DNA of 64,000 nt from Stygiobacter electus (GTDB lineage: Bacteria; Bacteroidota; Ignavibacteria; Ignavibacteriales; Melioribacteraceae), in assembly GCA_029210465.1 (NCBI GenBank), contig JARGDL010000012.1, positions 1 to 64,000 on the forward strand. The letters are read 5' to 3'. The notes beneath the pieces were generated by a model. It did not search any database. It had not been told where the DNA came from and saw only the letters and a list, made by a program, of their open reading frames with translations. The position numbers were made by a program, and so were the translations under genes. Below are positions 27,348 through 36,664 of the stretch, in pieces (position 1 is the stretch's first letter; every line of letters starts with the position of its first letter).

Positions 27348-28109
27348 ATGTTAGTTATAAAAAATTTAAAAGCAAATGTTGAAGGTAAAGAAATCTTAAA
27401 AGGAATAAATCTTGAAGTAAAAGCTGGTGAAATTCATGCTATAATGGGTCCAAATGGATCAGGTAAAAGTACTCTTGCAAATGTTTTAACAGGGAATGAA
27501 AATTATGAAGTAACAGATGGCGAAGTTTTATTCGATGGAAAAAATTTACTTGAAATGGATCCGGAAACAAGAGCTCGTGAAGGAATGTTTTTAGCTTTTC
27601 AATATCCAATTGAAATTCCAGGAGTAAGTAATGCAACTTTTCTTAAAACAGCATTGAATGAAATAAGAAAATACAAAGGTTTAGAAGAAATTACACCAAA
27701 AGAATTTCTTGCCTTAATTAAAGAAAAAGCAAGTTTACTTGGAATGGATGATGCAATGATTTCTCGCTACGTCAATGTTGGTTTTTCTGGCGGTGAAAAA
27801 AAGAGAAATGAAATTTTACAAATGTTAATGCTTGAACCTAAATTTGTTTTACTTGATGAAACTGACAGCGGTCTTGATATTGATGCGTTAAAAATTGTTG
27901 CTAATGGTGTTAATATTTATAAAAATCCAAATACAGCTTTTCTTGTTGTAACACATTATCAAAGATTACTCAATTACATTGTTCCTGATTTTGTTCATGT
28001 GCTTTACAAAGGAAGAATTATCAAATCTGGAACAAAAGAACTTGCATTAGAACTCGAAGATAAAGGTTACGATTGGTTAATAAAAGAAGAAGAAATGGAG
28101 AAAGTTTAA
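27348..28109 (+). CDS. sufC: Fe-S cluster assembly ATPase SufC
   Basis: A 253-residue ABC ATPase. Walker A is [10 protein letters not shown] (about 33-42), the signature is [14 protein letters not shown], and Walker B is [17 protein letters not shown], where the Glu-Thr-Asp replaces the usual Glu-Pro-Thr as is typical for SufC. ATP-driven dimerisation of SufC opens the SufB/SufD interface for cluster assembly. It has a strong ribosome site (aggag) before the ATG at 27348 and is followed after one base by sufD. The spacer before it carries an attgataattgacaattgc repeat. Confidence 0.97.
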   Translation: MLVIKNLKANVEGKEILKGINLEVKAGEIHAIMGPNGSGKSTLANVLTGNENYEVTDGEVLFDGKNLLEMDPETRAREGMFLAFQYPIEIPGVSNATFLKTALNEIRKYKGLEEITPKEFLALIKEKASLLGMDDAMISRYVNVGFSGGEKKRNEILQMLMLEPKFVLLDETDSGLDIDALKIVANGVNIYKNPNTAFLVVTHYQRLLNYIVPDFVHVLYKGRIIKSGTKELALELEDKGYDWLIKEEEMEKV

Positions 28110-28110
28110 G

Positions 28111-29427
28111 ATGAACATTAAAGGTTTTTATATTGATAAATTTATTGATTTTGAAAAAAAGCTAAATGGTGAATCTATAACTAATTTTCATAGCTTTAGA
28201 AAAGATGCTATCGCTAAATTCAAAGAAATAGATTTCCCAACAACAAAAAATGAAGAGTGGCGATTTACGGATGTTTCTCCAATTACAAAACAAAATTTCA
28301 TTCCGGCAAATCTAATTTCTAAAATAAAAATTGATAAATCTAAAGTTGAAAAAATAATTTTTACAGGTTTCGATTTTCATCTTTTGGTTTTTGTGAATGG
28401 AATATTTGAACCATCTTTAAGTGAAATTAAAGATTTGCCTAAAAATGTATTTGTAGGAAGTCTAAAAAAATTTCAAGCAGAAAAAGAAGATCTTTTTTAT
28501 AAACACTTTAATAAAATTGTTAGTAACGATACAGCTTTTAACTTTCTCAATTCATCATTCTCGGTTGATGGTTTTGCAGTTTATGTTCCTAAAAATATTG
28601 TATTAGAAAAACCAATACAGGTTTTATTCATCAATGGTAGTGAAGATGAAAATATTCTCATATCACCAAGAAATTTATTTGTTGTAGAAGAAAATTCACA
28701 AATGAAATTAATTGTAAATTATAATGGATTGAATAATCAAAAATATTTCTCAAATATTATTACTGAAATTTTTATAGGTGAAAATGCAATTGTTGATTAC
28801 TACCAAATTCAAAATGAAAATGATAATTCATATCATATTGAAAAAATTCAAGCAATTCAAAAAGATAAAAGCTTATTCAATCAATTTAATATTACCTTTG
28901 GCGGAGAAATAGTTCGTAATGATATTAATTCCAAACTTGATGGTGAATACATTGAAACGCATTTTTACGGTTTATACATGATTAACGGAAAACAACATGT
29001 TGATAATCATACTTTTGTTGATCATGCAAAGCCAAATTGTATGAGTAATGAATTATACAAAGGAATTTTAGATGAAAATTCTCATGGTGTTTTCAATGGT
29101 AAAATAATTGTTCGTCAGGATGCACAAAAAACTAATGCATATCAGCAAAACAAAACAATACTTTTATATAAAGGTGCAACAATTGATACAAAACCACAAT
29201 TAGAAATTTTTGCTGATGATGTTAAATGTTCACATGGTGCAACTGTTGGACATCTTGATGAAGTAAGTGAATTTTATATTCGCTCACGCGGTGTTCCAAA
29301 AGAACTTGCAAAGAGTATGTTAATTCGTGCTTTTGCAAATGATGTAATTGAAACTATGAAAATCACTGAACTGAAAGAACAAATCAATCATATGATTTTT
29401 CAACATTTACATCAAATTGAAATTTAG
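28111..29427 (+). CDS. sufD: Fe-S cluster assembly protein SufD
   Basis: A 438-residue SufD. The N-terminal helical part has the family's PTTKNEEWRFTD, the middle is a beta-helix, and the C-terminal region contains CSHGATVGHLDEVSEFYIRS and MLIRAFANDVIE, the block also shared with SufB. It is the SufB partner in the SufBC2D scaffold and is required for iron delivery and cluster formation. It starts one base after the sufC stop. The C-terminal His in CSHGATVG, implicated in cluster formation, is present. Confidence 0.95.
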   Translation: MNIKGFYIDKFIDFEKKLNGESITNFHSFRKDAIAKFKEIDFPTTKNEEWRFTDVSPITKQNFIPANLISKIKIDKSKVEKIIFTGFDFHLLVFVNGIFEPSLSEIKDLPKNVFVGSLKKFQAEKEDLFYKHFNKIVSNDTAFNFLNSSFSVDGFAVYVPKNIVLEKPIQVLFINGSEDENILISPRNLFVVEENSQMKLIVNYNGLNNQKYFSNIITEIFIGENAIVDYYQIQNENDNSYHIEKIQAIQKDKSLFNQFNITFGGEIVRNDINSKLDGEYIETHFYGLYMINGKQHVDNHTFVDHAKPNCMSNELYKGILDENSHGVFNGKIIVRQDAQKTNAYQQNKTILLYKGATIDTKPQLEIFADDVKCSHGATVGHLDEVSEFYIRSRGVPKELAKSMLIRAFANDVIETMKITELKEQINHMIFQHLHQIEI

Positions 29428-29481
29428 AATTAGTGTTTAGTTTTTCTTAAGAATTAATTTTTCAATTGAAACAGGTGACTT

Positions 29482-30732
29482 GTGCTAAAAACAATTTCGG
29501 AAGTAAAAAGAAAATTTAATGTTGAAGAAGTTAGAAACGATTTTCCAATTCTAAAACGTGAAGTTAATGGAAAACCTTTAGTTTATCTTGATAACGCCGC
29601 TACTTCACAAAAACCACAATCTGTTATTGATGCAATCACTCAATACTACACTTACGATAATGCTAACATTCATCGTGGTTTATATTTTTTAAGTGAACTT
29701 GCAACTGAACAGTATGAAAATGCACGATTAAAAGTTAAAGAATTCATAAATGCAATGAGTGTTTCTGAAATTGTTTTTGTACGTGGAACAACAGAAGCAA
29801 TAAATTTAGTAGCTTCAACTTTATGCCGTGCAAAATATTTCAATGAAGGAGACGAAGTCTTAGTCTCTCACATGGAACATCATGCGAATATTGTACCTTG
29901 GCAATTAATCAGCGATAGAAAAAAAATTAATTTAAAAGTAATTCCAATTAATGATAATGGTGAACTTGATTACGAAGAGTTTGAAAAACAAGTAAATGAA
30001 AAAACAAAACTTGTTTCTGTTGTTCATATTTCGAATGCACTTGGAAGTATAAATCCCGTAAAACAAATAATTGAATTTGCACATTCTAAAAAAATTCCTG
30101 TTTTGATTGATGGGGCACAAGCAATTCCTCATTTAAAAATTGATGTTCAAGAACTTGATGCAGATTTTTATGCTTTCAGCGGACACAAAGTATTCGGCCC
30201 AACCGGAATTGGCGTACTTTATGGCAAAACAGAATTCCTCGAAATGATGCCTCCATATCAAGGCGGCGGTGATATGATTAGAACAGTAACTTTTGAAAAA
30301 ACAACTTTCGATGATATACCAAGAAAATTTGAAGCTGGTACTCCAAATATTGCGGGTGGAATTGGTCTTGGTGCTGCAATTGATTATTTAAATCAATTTG
30401 ATAGAAATGAACTTGCTGAATATGAAAATGATTTACTAAAATATGCTACGGAAAGACTTTCTGAAGTTGAAGGATTAAAAATAATTGGCACGGCAAAAGA
30501 AAAAGCAAGTGTAATCTCTTTTTTGATTGAAGGTATTCATCCTTATGATATTGGAACTATAATTGATACTGATGGTATTGCAATAAGAACTGGTCATCAT
30601 TGCACTCAACCAATTATGCAAAGATTTAATATTCCCGCTACAGCTCGTGCTTCTTTTGCTTTCTACAACACAAAAGAAGAAATTGATAAATTAATTAATA
30701 GTCTGTACAAAGTTAAAAGAATGTTTTCATAG
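29482..30732 (+). CDS. sufS: Cysteine desulfurase SufS
   Basis: A 416-residue PLP-dependent class V aminotransferase-fold enzyme of the group II desulfurases. PLP lysine is K236 in [10 protein letters not shown], and the persulfide cysteine is C374 in [22 protein letters not shown] and [14 protein letters not shown] at the N-terminus are standard. It removes sulfur from cysteine and passes it to the SufBCD scaffold. The start is a GTG at 29482 with aggtga upstream. Since no SufE or SufU gene is in the operon, the sulfur carrier must be encoded elsewhere. Confidence 0.95.
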   Translation: MLKTISEVKRKFNVEEVRNDFPILKREVNGKPLVYLDNAATSQKPQSVIDAITQYYTYDNANIHRGLYFLSELATEQYENARLKVKEFINAMSVSEIVFVRGTTEAINLVASTLCRAKYFNEGDEVLVSHMEHHANIVPWQLISDRKKINLKVIPINDNGELDYEEFEKQVNEKTKLVSVVHISNALGSINPVKQIIEFAHSKKIPVLIDGAQAIPHLKIDVQELDADFYAFSGHKVFGPTGIGVLYGKTEFLEMMPPYQGGGDMIRTVTFEKTTFDDIPRKFEAGTPNIAGGIGLGAAIDYLNQFDRNELAEYENDLLKYATERLSEVEGLKIIGTAKEKASVISFLIEGIHPYDIGTIIDTDGIAIRTGHHCTQPIMQRFNIPATARASFAFYNTKEEIDKLINSLYKVKRMFS

Positions 30733-30740
30733 GTAGTTAA

Positions 30741-31055
30741 ATGCTTGATAAAGGACAATTAGAACAAAAAATTATTTCAATACTAAAAACCTGCTTCGAT
30801 CCTGAAATCCCTGTTGATATTTGGGAACTGGGATTAATATATGAATTAAAAGTTGATGATGAAGGAAATGTTTATATTAAAATGACTTTAACTACGCCCA
30901 ATTGTCCAGTTGCAGAAAGTTTACCACAAGAAGTAAAAGAAAAAGTAAAGTCTATAAGCGGCGTTAAAGAACTTTATCTTGATTTGACTTTTGATCCACC
31001 ATGGACGATGCAAATGATGAGTGAAGAAGCAAAACTTGAACTTGGATTTTTATAA
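30741..31055 (+). CDS. SufT-like MIP18/DUF59 family Fe-S assembly protein
   Basis: A 104-residue DUF59 (MIP18) protein. The conserved pattern is present: CFDPEIPVDIWELGLIYEL with the DPEIP box, then MTLTTPNCPVAESLP with the reactive Cys, and LDLTFDPPWTMQMMSEEAK. Members in suf operons (SufT/SufX) help mature Fe-S proteins, probably as carriers or targeting factors. It is 8 bases after sufS and clearly within the operon. Small separate hairpins follow at 31066-31094. Confidence 0.9.
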   Translation: MLDKGQLEQKIISILKTCFDPEIPVDIWELGLIYELKVDDEGNVYIKMTLTTPNCPVAESLPQEVKEKVKSISGVKELYLDLTFDPPWTMQMMSEEAKLELGFL

Positions 31056-31065
31056 TTAATAATTT

Positions 31066-31094
31066 AAGCCAGAGGCTTATCAGCCTTCGGCTGA
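31066..31094. repeat. Two adjacent small hairpins after the DUF59 gene
   Basis: AAGCC-aga-GGCTT (31066-31078) and TCAGCC-ttc-GGCTGA (31080-31094) are consecutive perfect hairpins between the DUF59 gene and the bacilliredoxin gene. No T-run follows, so they are unlikely to be full terminators; they may be REP-like elements or attenuate downstream expression. Confidence 0.55.
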
Positions 31095-31176
31095 GAAAAT
31101 TGAAAATTAATAATTTTTATCTGTTATAAATTTTATTCACATTTTAATTTATACAAAAAAATGAAAGGTTAGAAAA

Positions 31177-31710
31177 ATGTTCGATATAAATCAAAAGCCA
31201 CCAATTTATGATCCAATTGCAGTTCAACCAATGCGGGATGAAATAATTTATGTTGGCTTCAAAGAAGCAACTACACCACAATTAATGGATGAATATTTAA
31301 ATGTAAATAATGAACAAACAACATTAGTGTTTATCAATTCAGTTTGTGGTTGCTCAGCTGGAAGTGCAAGACCCGGTGTTTCTGAAGCATTACAAAATTC
31401 AGTTATACCAAATAATTTAATTACTGTTTTTGCTGGTCAAGATCGTGTCGCTGTGGATTATTTAAGAGAAAAATATCTATCTGAAATTCCACCTTCTTCA
31501 CCGTTTATTGCATTATTTAAAAATGGAAAACCAATTTATGTAATGCCACGCTACAAAATAGAAGGAAGATTTCCAGAAGAAATTGCTGAAGAATTGAAAC
31601 AAGTTTTTAATAACATTTGTAATGGTGTTGGTCCATCTATTCCAAAAGAAAAATATGAACAATTAATTCATGCAAAAATGTGTGGAAGTAAAATTCCATT
31701 AAATGATTAG
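31177..31710 (+). CDS. BrxA/BrxB-family bacilliredoxin
   Basis: A 177-residue thioredoxin-fold protein of the YphP/YqiW (DUF1094) family. The hallmark C-G-C active site sits at 57-59 (NSVCGCSAGSARPG). Bacilliredoxins reduce bacillithiol-protein mixed disulfides, the equivalent of glutaredoxin where glutathione is absent. Location directly behind the suf operon and in a genome with bshB1 fits roles in thiol redox and Fe-S protection. The C-terminal extension with MCGSKIP adds another Cys. The start has gaaagg upstream. Confidence 0.88.
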   Translation: MFDINQKPPIYDPIAVQPMRDEIIYVGFKEATTPQLMDEYLNVNNEQTTLVFINSVCGCSAGSARPGVSEALQNSVIPNNLITVFAGQDRVAVDYLREKYLSEIPPSSPFIALFKNGKPIYVMPRYKIEGRFPEEIAEELKQVFNNICNGVGPSIPKEKYEQLIHAKMCGSKIPLND

Positions 31711-32184
31711 TCTAAATAGAGATTGAGAATAAAAAAAGAACAAGAGTAAGATTAAGAACAAGAGTAAGAGTAAGAGTAAGAACAAGAACAAGAGTAAGAG
31801 TAAGATCAAGATCAAGAACAAGAGTAAGATTAGGAACAAGGGTAAGATTAAGAACAAGATTAAGATTAGGAACAAGAGTTAGATCATGAGTAAGAAAAAA
31901 AATATTATCTCAAAAATTCATAATCATAATCATAATCTTAATCTAAATCTAAATCATAATCTAAATCATAATCTAAATCTAAATCTAAATCTAAATCATA
32001 ATCTAAATCATAATCATAATCATAATCTAAATCTAAATCTTAATCATAATCTTAATCTTAATCTTAATCTTAATCATAATCTTAATCATAATCTTAATCT
32101 TAATCATAATCTTAATCTAAATCTAAATCATAATCTTGCTCATTATCTTACTCTTACTCATAATTTATTTAAAATATAAAGAAC
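31711..32184. repeat. Hexanucleotide satellite in two inverted halves
   Basis: From about 31731 to 31885 the plus strand is built of AAGAGT/AAGAAC/AAGATT-type hexamers. From about 31917 to 32160 it is built of AATCAT/AATCTT/AATCTA hexamers, ending in cttactcttactcat. The second half is largely the reverse complement, unit for unit, of the first, so long imperfect hairpins are possible. The repeat period of six gives an open frame (31886-32179, Asn-His-Leu repeats) with no other sign of being a gene. It separates the suf/brx operon from the Rrf2 regulator at 32185. Confidence 0.85.
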
Positions 32185-32649
32185 ATGAAATTCAGTACAG
32201 TAGAAGAATATGGATTGCGTTGTTTGCTGCGGATAGCAAAATTTTATGAAGTTGGAAAAGCTTTTACAATTCCCGAAATAGCAAAAGCAGAAGGAATAAG
32301 TGAACATAACGCTGGAAAAATTTTGCGTCAATTACGACTTGGCGGATTTTTAGAAAGTTCACGCGGATTTATTGGTGGATATACATTAACTCGACCTCCA
32401 GAACAAATTATAATTGGAGATGTACTTCAATCACTCGGTGGAAAATTATTTGATGATGCGTTCTGCAATTCACATTCTGGAATTTTTGATATTTGTACAA
32501 ACTCAATAGATTGTTCTCTTCGTTCTCTTTGGCGGTCAATTCAAAATGCAGTTGATTCTGTAGTTGGTAAATTAACTTTAAAAGATTTACTTGCAAATGA
32601 TAATTTAAATTTTGAACAAAAAATTTATAGTAACATTTCTTCTGATTAA
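32185..32649 (+). CDS. Rrf2-family transcriptional regulator with a Cys triad
   Basis: A 154-residue Rrf2 regulator. The N-terminal winged helix (EEYGLRCLLRIAKFYEVGKAFTIPEIAK, then ISEHNAGKILRQLRLGGFLESSRG) is characteristic. Downstream are three cysteines, C94, C104 and C110, in the position where IscR/NsrR/RsrR-type members bind an Fe-S cluster. A cluster-sensing repressor beside a suf operon would fit feedback control of cluster synthesis. That role is inferred from the family and location; I did not identify an operator. Its promoter must lie in or beside the hexanucleotide satellite. Confidence 0.85.
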   Translation: MKFSTVEEYGLRCLLRIAKFYEVGKAFTIPEIAKAEGISEHNAGKILRQLRLGGFLESSRGFIGGYTLTRPPEQIIIGDVLQSLGGKLFDDAFCNSHSGIFDICTNSIDCSLRSLWRSIQNAVDSVVGKLTLKDLLANDNLNFEQKIYSNISSD

Positions 32650-32745
32650 AATCACATCATATCAATTAAAATAATTATATAATTCTATCAATTGAAAAGA
32701 AAAGCTTCTTTAATTATATTGCACTAAGACATTTAGGGAAAAAAA

Positions 32746-33054
32746 ATGAAAAAATTATCTATAATACTTGTTCTTATTCTTTCTCTTTATCTTTCAGCAT
32801 GTTGTAACTGTGGAACTGAAAAAAACTTAATTAAAGGGTACATTACAATTATTGGCAATGAACCTTTCACAAAACTTGCAATTAATGATGGTAAAAAATT
32901 ATTTGCAATAAAATGTGATAAAGAATTATATGACAAACTTTGGAAGGAACAGGGAAATTATTACGTGCTTGAATTTGATGATGCTTTTCAAGAAAATTCT
33001 GTACAATATTTAAATGTTATTAATGCTTTGCAAGTAAAAGAAATTAAAAAATAA
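32746..33054 (+). CDS. Small hypothetical lipoprotein
   Basis: A 102-residue protein with a lipobox signal peptide (LSLYLSACCNCG), giving a lipidated mature protein that starts with Cys-rich CCNC. The remainder is a small beta-rich domain (GYITIIGNEPFTKLAI...YYVLEFDDAF) resembling OB-type or other short secreted modules but matching no family I can name. It is 13 bases before the T9SS protein gene and probably cotranscribed with it. Confidence 0.6.
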   Translation: MKKLSIILVLILSLYLSACCNCGTEKNLIKGYITIIGNEPFTKLAINDGKKLFAIKCDKELYDKLWKEQGNYYVLEFDDAFQENSVQYLNVINALQVKEIKK

Positions 33055-33067
33055 AAAGGATGATGTT

Positions 33068-35347
33068 ATGAAAAAATTATTTTTAATAAATATTTTATTA
33101 TTAGCAACTATAAATTATGCACAGTTTAAGGTTAATTCAGTTCAATTATCAGATGAAAAAATAGTCGAGCAAAGTTATCCAATAGATGCAAGAGAAGCAC
33201 TTGAAAAGTTTAATAAAGCAAACAACATAACTGAAAAAGATTACCAACCAATTTCAAAATCTTTAAGAAAAATAACAGCATGGAATTTTAATGTAGGTTC
33301 TACTAAAAATTGGTATGCTTCTGATTTTACAACTCAACAGTTTTATGTTGTTAATTCAACTTGTAGAGCTGTAGGAACTACATGTTATATTTTTGTAGAA
33401 GATTCATTATGGGCAAATGGAAAAGTAAATCAAGATGCAGTTAATTCTGTACTGAATGCATTCGATAAATCAACACCAGCAAACCCTAATAAAGGTATTT
33501 ATCAAACTGATGTGGAAACATTTGGAAACCCTCCTGATGTAGATAGTGATCCAAGAATTATAATTTTAATTCTCAATATTCGTGATGGTTACACTGGAAC
33601 TGGTGGTTATGTAGCAGGTTATTTTCACGGTTATCATGAAACTAGCTCAACTTATAGCAATAAAGCTGAAATTTATTATTTAGACGCAAATCCATTAAAC
33701 TTGAATTCCTCTGGTGGACTTAATGTTGGAATGAGCACAACAGCACACGAATTTCAACACATGATTCATTATAATTATCACCCCGGTGGACAAGAAACAT
33801 TTTTTAATGAAGCTTGGTCTTTAATTGCTGAGGTTGTTAATGGATATAAATTATATGGGCAAGGTGGTTATAATAGTAATCCTAATAGATATATTTTTAC
33901 TTGGAGTAGTGATAATACAGATGTATTAAAAGATTATTCACGTGCGGCGCGTTTTTCACTTTACTTGTATGAACAATTTGGTGTAGATATATTAAAGAAA
34001 TTTGTACAATCAAAACTTACAAGTGTTAATGCTTTAGATTTTGATGTTTTACCATCGTTAGGAACCGACAGAAGATTTGCAGATATTGTTGTTGACTGGT
34101 GGATTGCTAATTACTTAAATGATAAAACTATTAATCCTCGCTGGGGTTATAATTATCCTACGGTTGGAAGGGTAAATCCTACAACTATTTCAACACCAAA
34201 TTATAACGGCTCTGATTTTGTTTACAAGCTTGCTTCACAATATGTAACATTTAACAGTGGAAAAAATTTAAGTATCATTTTTAACAGCACGGCTACAAAC
34301 GCTATAAAGATTAAGGCAATAAAAATTGGTAACACACAAAAAGAAGTGGTAGATGTTCCTGTAAATCAAGATGTAAGTTTTAATGATTTTGGCACTACAT
34401 ATAATACAATTACATTTATGATCTATCATGCAGATAGAAATGAATTTAATACCGGTCCATTTAATGTAACTTATCAAGCATCTGGAAATAGTGTAGCTAC
34501 TGTTCAAGAAATTAAATATGATGAAACAGAACCAACAGGATATTTACAATTAACTCAAGGTGATAGTGTAGCTGTTGTATTTGATCCGGTTCCAGGTATG
34601 AAACTCGATTCTGTTAAAGTTGCATTGCGTGGTGTTTCTTCAATTAATGGTAGAATATTAGAAACTTATGGAATTGGTTCACAACTTGGTGGTAAATTGT
34701 TAGCAAATATCACAGCAACACCAACACTCAGCGCACCTCCCGCCGTTGTTAATCCAGGTACAGAATATCCTTACCAAACACCTTATCCTAATTGGGTTAA
34801 AGTTGATTTAAGAAGTTACAACTTAACGGCAGATAAAAGTTTTGTTGTAGAATTCCCGATTGGTGCAGCTTATCCTGCTTCGAATAGAGTAATGTGTACT
34901 TATTATGCTTCAGATGCATCTTATCACAGTTTTTCATATCAATCTGCAAATAGTCGTTGGGTTTATTACTCCGTAAGTGGAAAAGATGGTTATATATTTT
35001 TGTTCCTGATCCGTGCTTATGTTAGTTCAATTGGATCTGATATTGAGGGACCAATTGAAATTCTTCCTTCAGCTTATTCACTTGAACAAAATTATCCTAA
35101 TCCATTTAATCCAGAAACAATAATAAGTTATAGTTTACCAAAGCAAACTAGAGTACAAATAAAAATATATGATATAACGGGCAAAGAAATAAGAACATTA
35201 ATAGACGAAGAGAGATCGGCAGGAAAATATAATATACTTTGGGATAGTAGAAATAATTTAGGAGAACGTGTATCAAGCGGAATATATATTTATAAAATTA
35301 TTGCAAATAATTTTGTTCAAAGTAAGAAAATGGTTTTAGCAAAATAA
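33068..35347 (+). CDS. T9SS-secreted protein with an HEFQH zinc-peptidase motif
   Basis: A 759-residue exported protein: Sec signal (LFLINILLLATINYA), a propeptide-like stretch, and a metallopeptidase-type catalytic region. The catalytic region contains STTAHEFQHMIHYN (H227, E228, H231) and an active-site-type Glu downstream in NEAWSLIAE. This is the pattern of M30/hyicolysin-like and M6-like peptidases. After beta-sandwich domains the C-terminus (about 675-759) is a classic T9SS type A sorting domain, with YPNPFNPETIISYSLP, VQIKIYDITGKEIRTL and WDSRNNLGERVSSGIYIYKI. It should be released or attached at the cell surface. The substrate is unknown. Confidence 0.85.
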   Translation: MKKLFLINILLLATINYAQFKVNSVQLSDEKIVEQSYPIDAREALEKFNKANNITEKDYQPISKSLRKITAWNFNVGSTKNWYASDFTTQQFYVVNSTCRAVGTTCYIFVEDSLWANGKVNQDAVNSVLNAFDKSTPANPNKGIYQTDVETFGNPPDVDSDPRIIILILNIRDGYTGTGGYVAGYFHGYHETSSTYSNKAEIYYLDANPLNLNSSGGLNVGMSTTAHEFQHMIHYNYHPGGQETFFNEAWSLIAEVVNGYKLYGQGGYNSNPNRYIFTWSSDNTDVLKDYSRAARFSLYLYEQFGVDILKKFVQSKLTSVNALDFDVLPSLGTDRRFADIVVDWWIANYLNDKTINPRWGYNYPTVGRVNPTTISTPNYNGSDFVYKLASQYVTFNSGKNLSIIFNSTATNAIKIKAIKIGNTQKEVVDVPVNQDVSFNDFGTTYNTITFMIYHADRNEFNTGPFNVTYQASGNSVATVQEIKYDETEPTGYLQLTQGDSVAVVFDPVPGMKLDSVKVALRGVSSINGRILETYGIGSQLGGKLLANITATPTLSAPPAVVNPGTEYPYQTPYPNWVKVDLRSYNLTADKSFVVEFPIGAAYPASNRVMCTYYASDASYHSFSYQSANSRWVYYSVSGKDGYIFLFLIRAYVSSIGSDIEGPIEILPSAYSLEQNYPNPFNPETIISYSLPKQTRVQIKIYDITGKEIRTLIDEERSAGKYNILWDSRNNLGERVSSGIYIYKIIANNFVQSKKMVLAK

Positions 35348-35489
35348 TGATTAATGTAAATTAAGAATGTAGAATGCAGAATTTAGAATTTTCAGTTGGT
35401 AGACAAGTGTATAATGAGAAAGTAATACACGGCAGGTAGTTTCTAAATTTTATATTATAAATTAACATATACTTTGTAGAAAGGAAGCA

Positions 35490-35536
35490 AATCTGTGTTA
35501 TCTGTGGTTAGGTTTTTACCACAGATCTCACAGATT
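35490..35536. repeat. Imperfect inverted repeat (atctgtg...cacagat) between convergent genes
   Basis: The left arm 35490-35508 (aatctgtgttatctgtggt) and right arm 35518-35536 (accacagatctcacagatt) pair with two internal mismatches around a 9-base loop. This type of element recurs in many bacterial genomes as a dispersed intergenic repeat and here also sits at the end of two convergent genes, so it may act as a bidirectional terminator. Degenerate gaatgtagaatgcag words precede it (35360-35400). Confidence 0.65.
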
Positions 35537-35567
35537 AACACAAATTAAACAACCCATATATTAAAAA

Positions 35568-36614
35568 TTATTTTACTGCAACACTTTCTTTTGAAAAAAG
35601 TTTAGTCAATTCTTTAGCATTTCTGTTTTTCCAACTACCTTTATGATAAGCATAACCGGTAATTAATGGCATCGCAATAGTTGCTTCAGAATAAACCATC
35701 TGTTCAAAAGTAGTTTCAACTTTGCCCCATGAGCTTGCTTCTTTTAAAGTTGAAGATGATAAAGCACCATCACGAACATCAGCAACTGTAATTTGAATAG
35801 CATATTTATGCATTGGAGCATTCTCTTGTAATATATCAGCAGCTACAACAATATCTTGTGTGAAATTTTTTGGAACGCCGCCACCAACCATAAAAATTCC
35901 TGTTTCTTTGCTTGCTAATTTAATTTGAGTTAATTCTAAAAAGTCTTTACCCGAATCAATTGAAACGTGGTTTTCGGGATTTTTAGTTTGATGCATTATA
36001 ATTCCAAATCCTGCTGAGCAATCAGAAAATGCAGGTACAAAGATTGGAACATTCTTTTTGTAAGCGGTATAAACAACGCTATCATCAACTTTTGGTCCGC
36101 CATTTTCATCAAGATATTTACCAAAGTGCCATAATAATTCACGTGATGAATATGGTCGTGGTTCAAGTGAATCAAAAATTTTTGCAGTTGTTTCATCGCA
36201 AATTCTTAATTCATCTTCATCAATAAAAGTATCGTAAATTCTATCGATATGTAGTTCTCTCATTTCATTATCATCAACAAAAGGAGAGCCGATATAGTGC
36301 TTGAAGCCAAGTGCTTCAAAAAAATCTTGATCAACCATAATTGCGCCAGTTGAAACAATAGCATCAACCATATTATTGTTTACTAAATCGAAAACAACTT
36401 TTTTTAATCCGGCACTAAACAAACTGCCCGCTAAAGTTAAAATAATTGTGCAATCTTTATCTTGAAGCATTTTATCATAAATTTGTGCAGCTCGATTTAA
36501 ATCTCGGGAGCTAAAAGCCATAGACTCCATTGATTCAACTAACTTCACAACATTATGTTCTTTAATGTCTATGTGCTTAATTACATCTTTTAAATAATCT
36601 TTTTTAGTTGACAT
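35568..36614 (-). CDS. Deoxyhypusine synthase-family protein
   Basis: A 348-residue NAD-dependent enzyme of the deoxyhypusine/homospermidine synthase superfamily. Conserved parts are ILTLAGSLFSAGLKK, VDAIVSTGAIMVDQDFFEALG (nicotinamide site), IFVPAFSDCSAGFGI, and EASSWGKVE, which retains the catalytic Lys (K298) used to carry the butylamine group. Eukaryotic and archaeal members modify eIF5A, which bacteria lack. Bacterial members are thought to work in polyamine metabolism or an unknown modification. The gene stands alone between convergent and codirectional neighbours. Confidence 0.82.
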   Translation of the reverse strand: MSTKKDYLKDVIKHIDIKEHNVVKLVESMESMAFSSRDLNRAAQIYDKMLQDKDCTIILTLAGSLFSAGLKKVVFDLVNNNMVDAIVSTGAIMVDQDFFEALGFKHYIGSPFVDDNEMRELHIDRIYDTFIDEDELRICDETTAKIFDSLEPRPYSSRELLWHFGKYLDENGGPKVDDSVVYTAYKKNVPIFVPAFSDCSAGFGIIMHQTKNPENHVSIDSGKDFLELTQIKLASKETGIFMVGGGVPKNFTQDIVVAADILQENAPMHKYAIQITVADVRDGALSSSTLKEASSWGKVETTFEQMVYSEATIAMPLITGYAYHKGSWKNRNAKELTKLFSKESVAVK

Positions 36615-36664
36615 TTATAATCCTCAATTTTTGGTGTGCAAAGATAAATCAAAAAAAATTTTTT

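Noticed and set aside
31886..32179. A 97-residue Asn/His/Leu repeat protein
   Set aside because: The frame is an automatic product of a six-base satellite with no ribosome site and no similarity to any protein I know.
31711..32184. CRISPR array
   Set aside because: The repeats are hexamers without distinct unique spacers, and no cas genes are nearby.
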